Origin: Eshraghiella sp964414835 | Lineage (GTDB): Bacteria > Bacillota > Clostridia > Lachnospirales > Lachnospiraceae | NCBI GenBank assembly: GCA_964414835.1 | Contig: CAYPWY010000008.1 | Coordinates: 26,092 to 90,091, forward strand | DNA length: 64,000 nucleotides | Direction: 5' to 3' | Part shown: positions 34,438 through 41,520 of the stretch, in pieces | Layout of the letters: every line of letters starts with the position of its first letter | Numbering within the stretch: position 1 is the first letter of the stretch | Position numbers and translations under genes: made by a program | Notes under the pieces: model-generated | What the model was told of the DNA's origin: nothing | The model's input: the letters and a program-made list of their open reading frames with translations, nothing else | Database searches by the model: none

Positions 34438-35079
34438 TTATTTCGTGCCGAATATCCTGTCTCCCGCATCTCCGAGACCTGGGCAGATGTAGGCATTTTC
34501 GTTGAGACATTCATCAAGATGTCCGCAGTAGATGTCAATATCAGGATGGGCGTCTGTAAGACGTTTCAGTCCTTCCGGTGCAGCAATAATACACATAAAG
34601 GTTATATCCTTGCCACCCCTCTGTTTTATAAAGTCTATGGCTGCCACTGCCGAACCGCCTGTTGCAAGCATGGGGTCGCACACAATGATTTTACGCTGGT
34701 CTATAGGATTAGGAAGCTTACAGTAATATTCATGTGGTTCATGGGTCTCCTCATCACGGTACAGTCCTATATGTCCTACCTTTGCGGCAGGTATAAGTGT
34801 CAAAAGTCCGCCTACCATTCCCAGTCCTGCTCTCAGAATAGGAACTATGGCAGGCTTTTTACCTGCTATAATAGGGCTCTGCGTCTCCTGAATAGGCGTC
34901 TTTACATTGATATATTCCAAAGGAAGATTCCTTAATGCCTCATATCCCATAAGCACCGCTATTTCCTCAATAAGCTTACGAAATTCATTGGTTCCCGTAC
35001 ACTCCATACGAAGCATTGTAATTTTATGCTGAATCAAAGGGTGTTCCATAATTGTAATTCTTTCATTTCCGTTGTACAT
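34438..35079 (-). CDS. upp: Uracil phosphoribosyltransferase
   Basis: Makes UMP from uracil and PRPP in pyrimidine salvage; cytoplasmic. The 213 residues match the family. Diagnostic segments are HPLIQHKITMLR at the N-terminus, IVPILRAGLGMVGGLL, the PRPP-binding loop IIVCDPMLATGGSAVAAIDFIK, and the uracil-binding tail NENAYICPGLGDAGDRIFGT. AAAGGAAA precedes the ATG. It has its own terminator at 34384-34418, so the downstream ATPase gene is probably separately expressed. The gene upstream, on the same strand, is a HAD phosphatase. Confidence 0.97.
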   Translation of the reverse strand: MYNGNERITIMEHPLIQHKITMLRMECTGTNEFRKLIEEIAVLMGYEALRNLPLEYINVKTPIQETQSPIIAGKKPAIVPILRAGLGMVGGLLTLIPAAKVGHIGLYRDEETHEPHEYYCKLPNPIDQRKIIVCDPMLATGGSAVAAIDFIKQRGGKDITFMCIIAAPEGLKRLTDAHPDIDIYCGHLDECLNENAYICPGLGDAGDRIFGTK

Positions 35080-35196
35080 AATGTATTTCCTTTCGTGCAG
35101 TTTTCTTGATACTAATTGTAGCCTTTATCACTGCTTTTTTCAACCTTTTTATGATAACTGACATATGTTTTCAGCAGATTAGGGTGAGATGTAAGA

Positions 35197-35838
35197 TTAA
35201 ATATATCCAAGTAATTCCATTGGTTTGTCTATGAATCTCACTGCTCCTGCCGCTTCAAGCTCATCCCGGTCCCTAAATCCCCACAAAACCGTCACCATGT
35301 CAAGCCCCGTATTTGCGGCGGTCTGAACATCCACTTGGGAATCCCCCACGTAAAGCGTACTGTCCTTAGTACTGTCAAGTTCCTCCAGCATAACCTCTAT
35401 CATATATGGGTCGGGCTTTGTTGGTTTTCCATCCGCAACCCCTGCCGCACTATCTATAAGTCCCTCAAAATAAATATCCTTAAGCTTTTCAACTGCAGAT
35501 TTCACCTTATTGGAAGCAATCCCAAGCTTATAGCCACGTCCTTTCAGCTCACGCAAAAGCTCTATTACTCCCCCATAAGGCCCTGTTTTATCGTTGCAGT
35601 GAATATCATAATGCTTCTTGAAATCGGCAAAAACGGCTTCAATCTGTTCCGGCGAAGCATTTTCCGGCACAGCTCTCTCAATAAGCTTCCTTATTCCGTT
35701 ACCAACAAAACGGCGCACCTCCGCTATGCTGCGTGTGGGAAACCCATGGATGGCAAGCGCATAATTGGTGCTGTCGCACAAATCATCTAAAGTATTAAGT
35801 AATGTTCCGTCCAAGTCAAAAATAATTGTATCGTACAT
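35197..35838 (-). CDS. HAD-family phosphatase, phosphoglycolate-phosphatase-like
   Basis: A 213-residue hydrolase starting MYDTIIFDLDGTLLNTLDDL, with the catalytic aspartates of HAD motif I, motif II/III GYKLGIASNKVKSAVEKL, and motif IV STLYVGDSQVDVQTAANTGL. The helical cap fits the Gph/PGP branch, which acts on small phosphoesters such as 2-phosphoglycolate; the true substrate is not known. AGAGGA before the ATG at 35838 decides the start; the longer frame to 36012 lies on top of the next HAD gene. Two HAD genes stand in tandem, 19 bp apart. Confidence 0.9.
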   Translation of the reverse strand: MYDTIIFDLDGTLLNTLDDLCDSTNYALAIHGFPTRSIAEVRRFVGNGIRKLIERAVPENASPEQIEAVFADFKKHYDIHCNDKTGPYGGVIELLRELKGRGYKLGIASNKVKSAVEKLKDIYFEGLIDSAAGVADGKPTKPDPYMIEVMLEELDSTKDSTLYVGDSQVDVQTAANTGLDMVTVLWGFRDRDELEAAGAVRFIDKPMELLGYI

Positions 35839-35857
35839 ATCAATCAGTCCTCTTTTC

Positions 35858-36580
35858 TCATGGCAAAAGCTCAAGCACATGGTGTATGTCTCCATCCTCA
35901 AACACATATTTGCAATCCGGTGAAGGGTCATTGTTGGGAGATATGGATGTTCGGATATACACTGCATCCATTGATACCCCCGCAGCTCCGGCAATATCGG
36001 AAGTGCTGTCATTACCTATCATAACACATTCCTCAGGCTTCAGCCTTTGTTTATTAATTATCCAATTAAAAAATTCTCTGTCAGGCTTCCTGCATCCTTT
36101 ATCTGAGGATATAAAAATATCGTCAAAATAATGTATCAGTCCGGTTTTTACAAGCTCCTGCCATGTAAAAGCCCTTTGGGCATTAGACAAAAGGAATATT
36201 TTTTTGCCTGCCTTTCTCAGCTCTTCAAGGACGGTTATTGTGTTGGGATAAAGCTCAATAAAGCTTGTTGATATTATCCTGAACTGTTCTGCCGCCCCAT
36301 ATACCTGTTCATCCGTATATTTGCGCTTCTTACGGCGGCATATATGGGCAAATACCGGCAGCACATCAGGCTCCGGGTATTCATATAGACCTTCTGACTT
36401 CATATGCTCAAGCTGTTTGTCACAGCCATGCCGGTATAATTTCCGAAGTCTCTGCCACCTATACCTGATGCCCTCCGATTTAAGCCACAGGGCATATTTT
36501 CTCCACACATCCTCACTTTGCTCATCTGTTCGTATATCTATAAGGGTTCCGTATAAGTCAAAAATAAAATTCTTGTACAT
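35858..36580 (-). CDS. HAD-family hydrolase
   Basis: A 240-residue protein with HAD motif I in NFIFDLYGTLIDIRTDE (tyrosine in place of the second aspartate-flanking Asp: D-L-Y-G-T), motif II KIFLLSNAQRAFTWQEL, the motif III lysine in KGCRKPDREFF, and motif IV ECVMIGNDSTSDIAGAAGVSM. The first motif reads DLYGT, as in haloacid-dehalogenase-type and some phosphatase members. It is divergent from the purine genes and upstream of another HAD gene on the same strand. The role is not predictable beyond small-molecule phosphatase or dehalogenase. Confidence 0.88.
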   Translation of the reverse strand: MYKNFIFDLYGTLIDIRTDEQSEDVWRKYALWLKSEGIRYRWQRLRKLYRHGCDKQLEHMKSEGLYEYPEPDVLPVFAHICRRKKRKYTDEQVYGAAEQFRIISTSFIELYPNTITVLEELRKAGKKIFLLSNAQRAFTWQELVKTGLIHYFDDIFISSDKGCRKPDREFFNWIINKQRLKPEECVMIGNDSTSDIAGAAGVSMDAVYIRTSISPNNDPSPDCKYVFEDGDIHHVLELLP

Positions 36581-36691
36581 CCGGTCTGCTCCTTCTTTTT
36601 AAGCGCTTACGAATATTTTATCATATATTTGGAAAAATTCTATAAAAACGGCTTGATTTTTTATTTTTTTATTGTAATAATATATGTATAA

Positions 36692-36760
36692 GCTGCGTAA
36701 CTGACGGATAAGTGGGATTACCCACGGGGAGCGCAGCATTTTATGCCGACCGTCTGGGCA
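36692..36760 (+). promoter_or_regulatory. ZTP (pfl) riboswitch
   Basis: P1 is GCTGCG/CGCAGC (36692-36697 with 36732-36737). Inside it are GACGG and the GTGGG-ATTA-CCCAC hairpin, followed by ACGGGGAG. Downstream CCGTC (36750-36754) pairs back with GACGG (36703-36707) as the pseudoknot, in the conserved CCGTCTGGGCA. This is the ZTP-riboswitch consensus. It senses ZMP/ZTP, the AICAR nucleotides that build up when 10-formyltetrahydrofolate runs low, and sits in front of the two genes that consume AICAR. Confidence 0.93.
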
Positions 36761-36761
36761 G

Positions 36762-36788
36762 CCGTTAGGGATGTCTGGCGGTTTTTTT
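36762..36788 (+). terminator. Expression-platform terminator of the ZTP riboswitch
   Basis: CCGTTAG (36762-36768) pairs with CTGGCGG (36775-36781) and is followed by seven T. It starts just after the riboswitch pseudoknot, so ligand binding can favour readthrough into the purine genes. Confidence 0.88.
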
Positions 36789-36809
36789 ATGGCAAAGACA
36801 AAAAGCATC

Positions 36810-36870
36810 GTCCTGCGGCGGCGAGTTAAGGTAAGGTCCCCTCGGACATTGTCCTGCGGCGGCAAGTTAA
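36810..36870 (+). repeat. 20-bp direct repeat between terminator and purine genes
   Basis: GTCCTGCGGCGGCGAGTTAA at 36810-36829 recurs with one change (GGCAAG) at 36851-36870, 41 bp apart, in the leader after the terminator and right before the ribosome-binding site. Meaning unknown. Confidence 0.6.
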
Positions 36871-36885
36871 TCATTGGAGGTAATT

Positions 36886-37599
36886 ATGGACAAAAAATCT
36901 TTACAAGCTGAGCTTAGCTCAACATCTTATCCGGGAAGAGGTATCATCATCGGCAGAACTCCTGACGGAGCAAAGGCGGCAATCGCTTACTTCATTATGG
37001 GAAGAAGCTCAAACAGCCGTAACCGTATATTTGTAGAGGACGGTAAAGGTATCCGCACAGAAGCCTTTGACCCTTCCAAGCTTGAAGACCCAAGCCTTAT
37101 TATTTACGCACCTGTACGTGTTCTTGGCAACAAGACCATCGTTACCAACGGTGACCAGACTGATACTATTTACGACCTTATGGACAAGCAGTATACTTTT
37201 GAACAGTCTCTCAGAAACCGTGAATTTGAACCTGATGCTCCAAATTATACTCCAAGAATTTCAGGTATTCTTCATTTTGAGGACGGAGATTTCAATTATG
37301 CCATGTCAATCTTGAAAAGCAACAACGGAGACCCTGATTCATGCAACAGATACACATTTGCATATTCTAACCCTGCCGCAGGAGAAGGCCGTTTCATACA
37401 CACATATATGGGTGACGGCAATCCGCTGCCAAGCTTTGAGGGCGAGCCTGTTTTGATTGACATTCCTGACGACATCGATGAATTTGCGGATACTGTATGG
37501 AACAGCCTCAACGAAGAGAATAAGGTATCGCTTTTCGTAAGATATGTGGATATCGCTGACGGCACATACCAAACCAAAATAATTAATAAAAATAAATAA
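36886..37599 (+). CDS. purO: IMP cyclohydrolase, PurO type
   Basis: A 237-residue protein of the IMP-cyclohydrolase family PF07826, which closes the ring of FAICAR to give IMP, the last step of purine synthesis. Recognisable segments are STSYPGRGIIIGRTPDGAKAAIAYFIMGRSSNSRNRIF near the start and VRVLGNKTIVTNGDQTDTIYD. It replaces the usual N-terminal half of bifunctional PurH. GGAGG before the ATG at 36886 decides the start; a TTG four codons earlier is not used. The AICAR transformylase follows at 14 bp, and both lie behind the ZTP riboswitch. Confidence 0.93.
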   Translation: MDKKSLQAELSSTSYPGRGIIIGRTPDGAKAAIAYFIMGRSSNSRNRIFVEDGKGIRTEAFDPSKLEDPSLIIYAPVRVLGNKTIVTNGDQTDTIYDLMDKQYTFEQSLRNREFEPDAPNYTPRISGILHFEDGDFNYAMSILKSNNGDPDSCNRYTFAYSNPAAGEGRFIHTYMGDGNPLPSFEGEPVLIDIPDDIDEFADTVWNSLNEENKVSLFVRYVDIADGTYQTKIINKNK

Positions 37600-37613
37600 G
37601 CGAGGTATTACAA

Positions 37614-38789
37614 ATGAAAGAATTTGAATTAAAATACGGCTGTAACCCTAACCAGAAGCCTTCACGGGTGTTTATGAAGGATGGTGAGCTTCCTATTGAA
37701 ATCCTCAACGGAAGACCGGGCTACATCAACCTTCTCGATGCCTTTAACGGCTGGCAGCTTGTAAGAGAGCTTAAGAAGGCAACAGGGCTTCCTGCTGCAG
37801 CTTCTTTTAAGCATGTATCCCCTGCCGGGGCTGCCGTAGGTCTTCCTCTTACGGATGTAGAGCGGAAAATTTACTGGGTTGATGATATGGGCTCACTTAG
37901 CCCTATGGCAAGCGCATATGCAAGAGCAAGAGGTGCTGACAGAATGTCTTCCTTCGGTGATTTCATCTCTCTTTCAGATGTATGCGATGTGGACACGGCA
38001 AAGCTTATCAAACGTGAGGTATCTGACGGAATTATTGCTCCGGGCTACGAACCGGAGGCATTGGAAATTCTTTCTGCAAAGAAAAAAGGCGGCTATTGCG
38101 TGATTAAGATTGATGAGGATTATGTTCCTGCGCCGATTGAGCAGAAGGATGTTTTTGGCGTTACTTTTGAGCAGGGACGCAATGAGCTTGTTATCAACGA
38201 TGAACTTTTCGCAAATGTTGTCACTGAAAACAAGAATATTCCAGAACAGGTCAAAATCGACCTTGCAATCGCCATGATTACACTGAAATACACACAGTCC
38301 AATTCAGTATGCTACACCAAGGGCGGTCAGGCTGTCGGTATCGGAGCGGGACAGCAGTCAAGAATCCACTGCACACGGCTTGCAGGCCAGAAGGCTGACA
38401 ACTGGTTCCTTCGCCAGTGTCCTAAGGTTCTCAATCTTCCGTTCAAAGACGGCATCGGAAGAGCTGACCGTGACAACACCATAGATGTATATATAGGCGA
38501 TGAATATATGGATGTACTGGCAGACGGCACTTGGGAGAAATTCTTTACCGAGAAGCCTGATGTATTTACCGGTCAGGAAAAAAGAGAATGGCTTGACCAA
38601 ATGCAGGATGTGTGCCTTGGTTCGGATGCATTCTTCCCATTCGGCGACAATATTGAGCGTGCCCACAAAAGCGGCGTAAAATATATTGCTCAGCCGGGCG
38701 GTTCAGTGCGGGATGACAATGTAATTGAAACCTGCAACAAGTACAATATGGCAATGTGCTTTACCGGAATCAGACTGTTCCATCATTAA
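37614..38789 (+). CDS. purH: AICAR transformylase (stand-alone PurH C-terminal domain)
   Basis: A 391-residue enzyme that formylates AICAR with 10-formyltetrahydrofolate. Only the transformylase part of PurH is present: ELKYGCNPNQKPSR at the start, SFKHVSPAGAAVGLPL, AYARARGADRMSSFGDFISLSD, and SVCYTKGGQAVGIGAGQQSRIHCTRLAG with the substrate site; RPGYINLLDAFNGWQL is also typical. The N-terminal IMP-cyclohydrolase domain is missing and is supplied by the gene just before it. GAGGT precedes the ATG. A hairpin with little T-tail follows at 38796. Confidence 0.96.
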   Translation: MKEFELKYGCNPNQKPSRVFMKDGELPIEILNGRPGYINLLDAFNGWQLVRELKKATGLPAAASFKHVSPAGAAVGLPLTDVERKIYWVDDMGSLSPMASAYARARGADRMSSFGDFISLSDVCDVDTAKLIKREVSDGIIAPGYEPEALEILSAKKKGGYCVIKIDEDYVPAPIEQKDVFGVTFEQGRNELVINDELFANVVTENKNIPEQVKIDLAIAMITLKYTQSNSVCYTKGGQAVGIGAGQQSRIHCTRLAGQKADNWFLRQCPKVLNLPFKDGIGRADRDNTIDVYIGDEYMDVLADGTWEKFFTEKPDVFTGQEKREWLDQMQDVCLGSDAFFPFGDNIERAHKSGVKYIAQPGGSVRDDNVIETCNKYNMAMCFTGIRLFHH

Positions 38790-38795
38790 TTAATC

Positions 38796-38851
38796 GGCGC
38801 ATATCTGTTGTGCGCAGCGTATTTTACCCTGTCACACAATGGATATGCGCC
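38796..38851. terminator. Hairpin between purH and the Panacea gene
   Basis: GGCGCATATC (38796-38805) pairs with GATATGCGCC (38842-38851); inside, TTGTG/CACAA extend the stem. The T-tail is weak on both strands, but the hairpin lies between two convergent genes and probably ends both. Confidence 0.6.
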
Positions 38852-38860
38852 TTATATAAC

Positions 38861-39685
38861 TCAATTTAGAAGATAATACAAGTAATTTCTGACTCCGTTC
38901 ATACTGCTGTATGATATATGAAACCTGTCAGATATGTCAAAATAATACGCTTTCATATCATCTTTTCGTATGGCATTAAACGACAAATCATTCTCATTAC
39001 ATACGCTTCTTGCAATTCTGTATGGTTCCTCATAATAACATATTTTCTCTAATGTCTTGGCAGTATATATGTCTCCGTAATACCGTTTTATAAACTGAAC
39101 AAGCTCCTTTTCCCTATCATCCAGATTAATTGTTTTGTCAATTCCGGGCAGCGGATTATTTTCAAAATTCCCGAACATATCATAGACGGCATCATATACT
39201 GCCCCATATGCCCTCACCTGACATTCATCCTGAAAAATCCATTTTCCCAAAATCACTATACTCCATCCTTGGGTGAAATATAGAAGTTTCTGTAATGCCG
39301 AATGTGTTATGGGATTATCATCTGCCGATTGTGACATAAACCAGTTGGCAACACTGAATATTTTGCCCTTATCTCTCTCAAGCTTATCAAGAATGGCATT
39401 TATGCTTTTTTGAGATTTTCTGTAAGACACTTCATTCTGCAGTTTTTTGCCCTGCCTTTTCTCCGCATTTTCCAATTCACTCAGGTATACATACGGATTT
39501 CTCAACGTTTTAAGTCTGTCGCTGTTTATTTTATTGGGTGTACTTCCTCCATTAACGTACCTGCTTAACGTTATTTCTCCCCACCCAAGCATTTTGCTTA
39601 AAAATTTCTGGCTGACATTATATGTATCTATTATTTCCATAATCTCATCTCGTGTTATTATATCCGAACACATTAAATCCGTCAT
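38861..39685 (-). CDS. Panacea (SocA-like, DUF4065) protein with N-terminal DNA-binding-like region
   Basis: A 274-residue protein. The N-terminal 75 residues look like a helix-turn-helix (EIMEIIDTYNVSQKFLSKMLGWGEITLSRYVNG). The C-terminal domain from about 115 matches the Panacea/SocA family (FSVANWFMSQSADDNPITHSALQKLLYFTQGWSIV), found in antitoxins of many toxin-antitoxin systems and in phage and mobile DNA. GGAGG precedes the ATG at 39685 and decides the start. No partner toxin is seen: neighbours are purH and a cell-wall hydrolase, both on the other strand. It may be an orphan antitoxin or have taken on another role. Confidence 0.8.
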   Translation of the reverse strand: MTDLMCSDIITRDEIMEIIDTYNVSQKFLSKMLGWGEITLSRYVNGGSTPNKINSDRLKTLRNPYVYLSELENAEKRQGKKLQNEVSYRKSQKSINAILDKLERDKGKIFSVANWFMSQSADDNPITHSALQKLLYFTQGWSIVILGKWIFQDECQVRAYGAVYDAVYDMFGNFENNPLPGIDKTINLDDREKELVQFIKRYYGDIYTAKTLEKICYYEEPYRIARSVCNENDLSFNAIRKDDMKAYYFDISDRFHISYSSMNGVRNYLYYLLN

Positions 39686-39777
39686 TACTGTTCCGCCTCC
39701 AAATTCATTGGTAACCCTAAACATTTTCCCATTTTCTGCATATACTACATTATCACATCACAAGGCGAATATAATTT

Positions 39778-40911
39778 ATGATATATATTGTCCGGCCCGG
39801 TGATACCGTTGACAGTATTGCCGAAGAATTATCCGTATCCCCTAACCTGATAACTTACATTAACCAGATTCCCAATCCATATATGCTGGCTGTGGGGCAG
39901 GCCCTTCTCATTCCTGACAATACCGCAGCTTTTGTAAGACCTGCCCGTTTCAACGGCTATGCTTATCCTTTTATCAGCCGGTATGTTTTGTCGGAAACCT
40001 TATCATACTTAAGCGGTCTTAATATTTTTTCATATGGTTTTACACCGGATGGTGAGCTTGTCCCTCCGCTGCTTGATGATGAGTGGATGATTCTAAGCGC
40101 AGAACAACAAGGAGTCTCTCCCATACTAACACTTACGCCTTTCGGCATTGACGGCAATTTCAACAACCGCCTGATTTCCGCAGTTGTCAATAATCCTACT
40201 GCACGCACTGCACTGAAAAATAATTTGGTTGAAACTATTCTCACACGTGGTTTTCAGGGTGTTGACATAGATTTTGAGTATATTCTGGCTGAAGACAGGG
40301 ATGCTTTCACGGATTTTGTACGATATATACGGGAATCCGTAAATGCACTTGGTTATCCTGTGTCGGTCGCACTGGCTCCCAAAACCTCGGCTGACCAGCC
40401 CGGTCTTCTATATCAGGGCAAGGATTACGCTGCTCTTGGAGCGGTATCCGACTATGTTCTTCTCATGACCTATGAATGGGGTTACAAATACGGTCCGCCT
40501 ATGGCTGTGGCCCCCATCAATAAAGTTCGTGAAGTTCTCAATTATGCTGTCTCTGTAATTCCTGAGAGCAAGATACTTTTAGGCATATCCAACTACGGCT
40601 ATGACTGGACCCTTCCATATATAAGCGGGCAGAGCGCCGCTGTCACCATCGGCAGCGTTGAAGCCGTTCAGCTTGCAATCTATAATGACGCAGTAATTCA
40701 ATTTGACCCGGTGGCTATGTCTCCGTATTTTATCTACGAAAAAGACGGTCTGACACATCAGGTATGGTTTGAGGATGTCCGCAGTATGCAGGCAAAATAT
40801 GACCTGATAAAAGAATATAATCTGTTGGGAGGCGGAGTATGGACAATAATGAACCTTTTCCGCAGTATGTGGGTGCTTGCGGAAGAAAATTTTGAGATTG
40901 AACAGTTATAA
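39778..40911 (+). CDS. LysM-GH18 peptidoglycan hydrolase, SleL/YaaH-like
   Basis: A 377-residue protein with one LysM repeat at residues 2-47 (IYIVRPGDTVDSIAEELSVSPNLITYIN) and a GH18 barrel. The catalytic DxxDxE motif is GVDIDFEYI near residue 160, with DYVLLMTYEW and the substrate-loop YDWTLPY later. Members cut N-acetylglucosaminyl bonds in spore cortex peptidoglycan during germination. No classical signal peptide is visible, as in known spore-coat members. The ribosome-binding site is weak (AAGGCGA). It suggests, but does not prove, that this bacterium makes spores. Confidence 0.87.
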   Translation: MIYIVRPGDTVDSIAEELSVSPNLITYINQIPNPYMLAVGQALLIPDNTAAFVRPARFNGYAYPFISRYVLSETLSYLSGLNIFSYGFTPDGELVPPLLDDEWMILSAEQQGVSPILTLTPFGIDGNFNNRLISAVVNNPTARTALKNNLVETILTRGFQGVDIDFEYILAEDRDAFTDFVRYIRESVNALGYPVSVALAPKTSADQPGLLYQGKDYAALGAVSDYVLLMTYEWGYKYGPPMAVAPINKVREVLNYAVSVIPESKILLGISNYGYDWTLPYISGQSAAVTIGSVEAVQLAIYNDAVIQFDPVAMSPYFIYEKDGLTHQVWFEDVRSMQAKYDLIKEYNLLGGGVWTIMNLFRSMWVLAEENFEIEQL

Positions 40912-40979
40912 CATCCGTATCCCCCAAATACTTCTGCACTTTGAATATTTTCTTCATTTTAGCTTTATATTAACATTAA

Positions 40980-41017
40980 TAATGCTTATAGTCAAGTTTT
41001 AATGCTTATAATCAATT
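40980..41017. repeat. 18-bp direct repeat, 20-bp period, upstream of the XRE gene
   Basis: TAATGCTTATAGTCAAGTT (from 40980) recurs as TAATGCTTATAATCAATTT (from 41000) with two changes. The 20-bp period puts both copies on the same DNA face, about 50 bp before the regulator's start, so it may be that regulator's binding site. Confidence 0.5.
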
Positions 41018-41066
41018 TGGTTCGTATGTAATCTCTCATATAATTTAGGAAGAAACGAGGTGCTAT

Positions 41067-41405
41067 ATGGAAAAAGAAATCGATTATACCGCTCTTGGAA
41101 TGAGAATCAGAAGAGAACGCAAGCGTCAGCATATCACTCAGGAAAAGCTTGGTGAGCTTTGTGAGCTTTCAACGGCACACATCGGGCATATTGAACGAGG
41201 TACAAGAATCCCGTCACTAGACACAGTATTTCGTATTGCACAGGCACTTCATATCAGTATTGATTCATTGATGTTCGATTCACTTCCCCCGGATATAAAT
41301 ATTATTCCCTCTGTTCAGTCAGCTGTAAACAACGCCAATCGTCAGAAGGCCAGACGTTTTTTATCTGTTGTGCGTATTCTTGCAGACAGGATTGATGATT
41401 TATAA
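41067..41405 (+). CDS. Small XRE-family regulator
   Basis: A 112-residue protein with a Cro/C1-type helix-turn-helix at residues about 8-65: LGMRIRRERKRQHITQEKLGELCELSTAHIGHIERGTRIPSLDTVFRIAQALHISIDSL. The C-terminal tail is short and basic. GAGGTG precedes the ATG. It stands alone between a cell-wall hydrolase and a GH31 glucosidase, and tandem repeats lie just upstream, which suggests autoregulation. Its targets are unknown. Confidence 0.9.
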   Translation: MEKEIDYTALGMRIRRERKRQHITQEKLGELCELSTAHIGHIERGTRIPSLDTVFRIAQALHISIDSLMFDSLPPDINIIPSVQSAVNNANRQKARRFLSVVRILADRIDDL

Positions 41406-41433
41406 TAATTTATTAGTAAAATATCCCGGATTA

Positions 41434-41463
41434 TTTACTTTTTCTATGTAATCGGGGTATAAT
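41434..41463 (+). promoter_or_regulatory. Promoter of the GH31 glucosidase gene
   Basis: TTTACT (41434-41439) and a perfect TATAAT (41458-41463) are 18 bp apart, about 55 bp before the GH31 start codon. Confidence 0.65.
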
Positions 41464-41520
41464 CTTGTAATAAAAACGGCATTTCGGCATATTGCCGCAA
41501 TTCACTTTGTGGAGGTTATT

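Noticed and set aside
36599..36874. 91-codon minus-strand frame across the ZTP riboswitch
   Set aside because: It covers the riboswitch and its terminator and has no ribosome-binding site.
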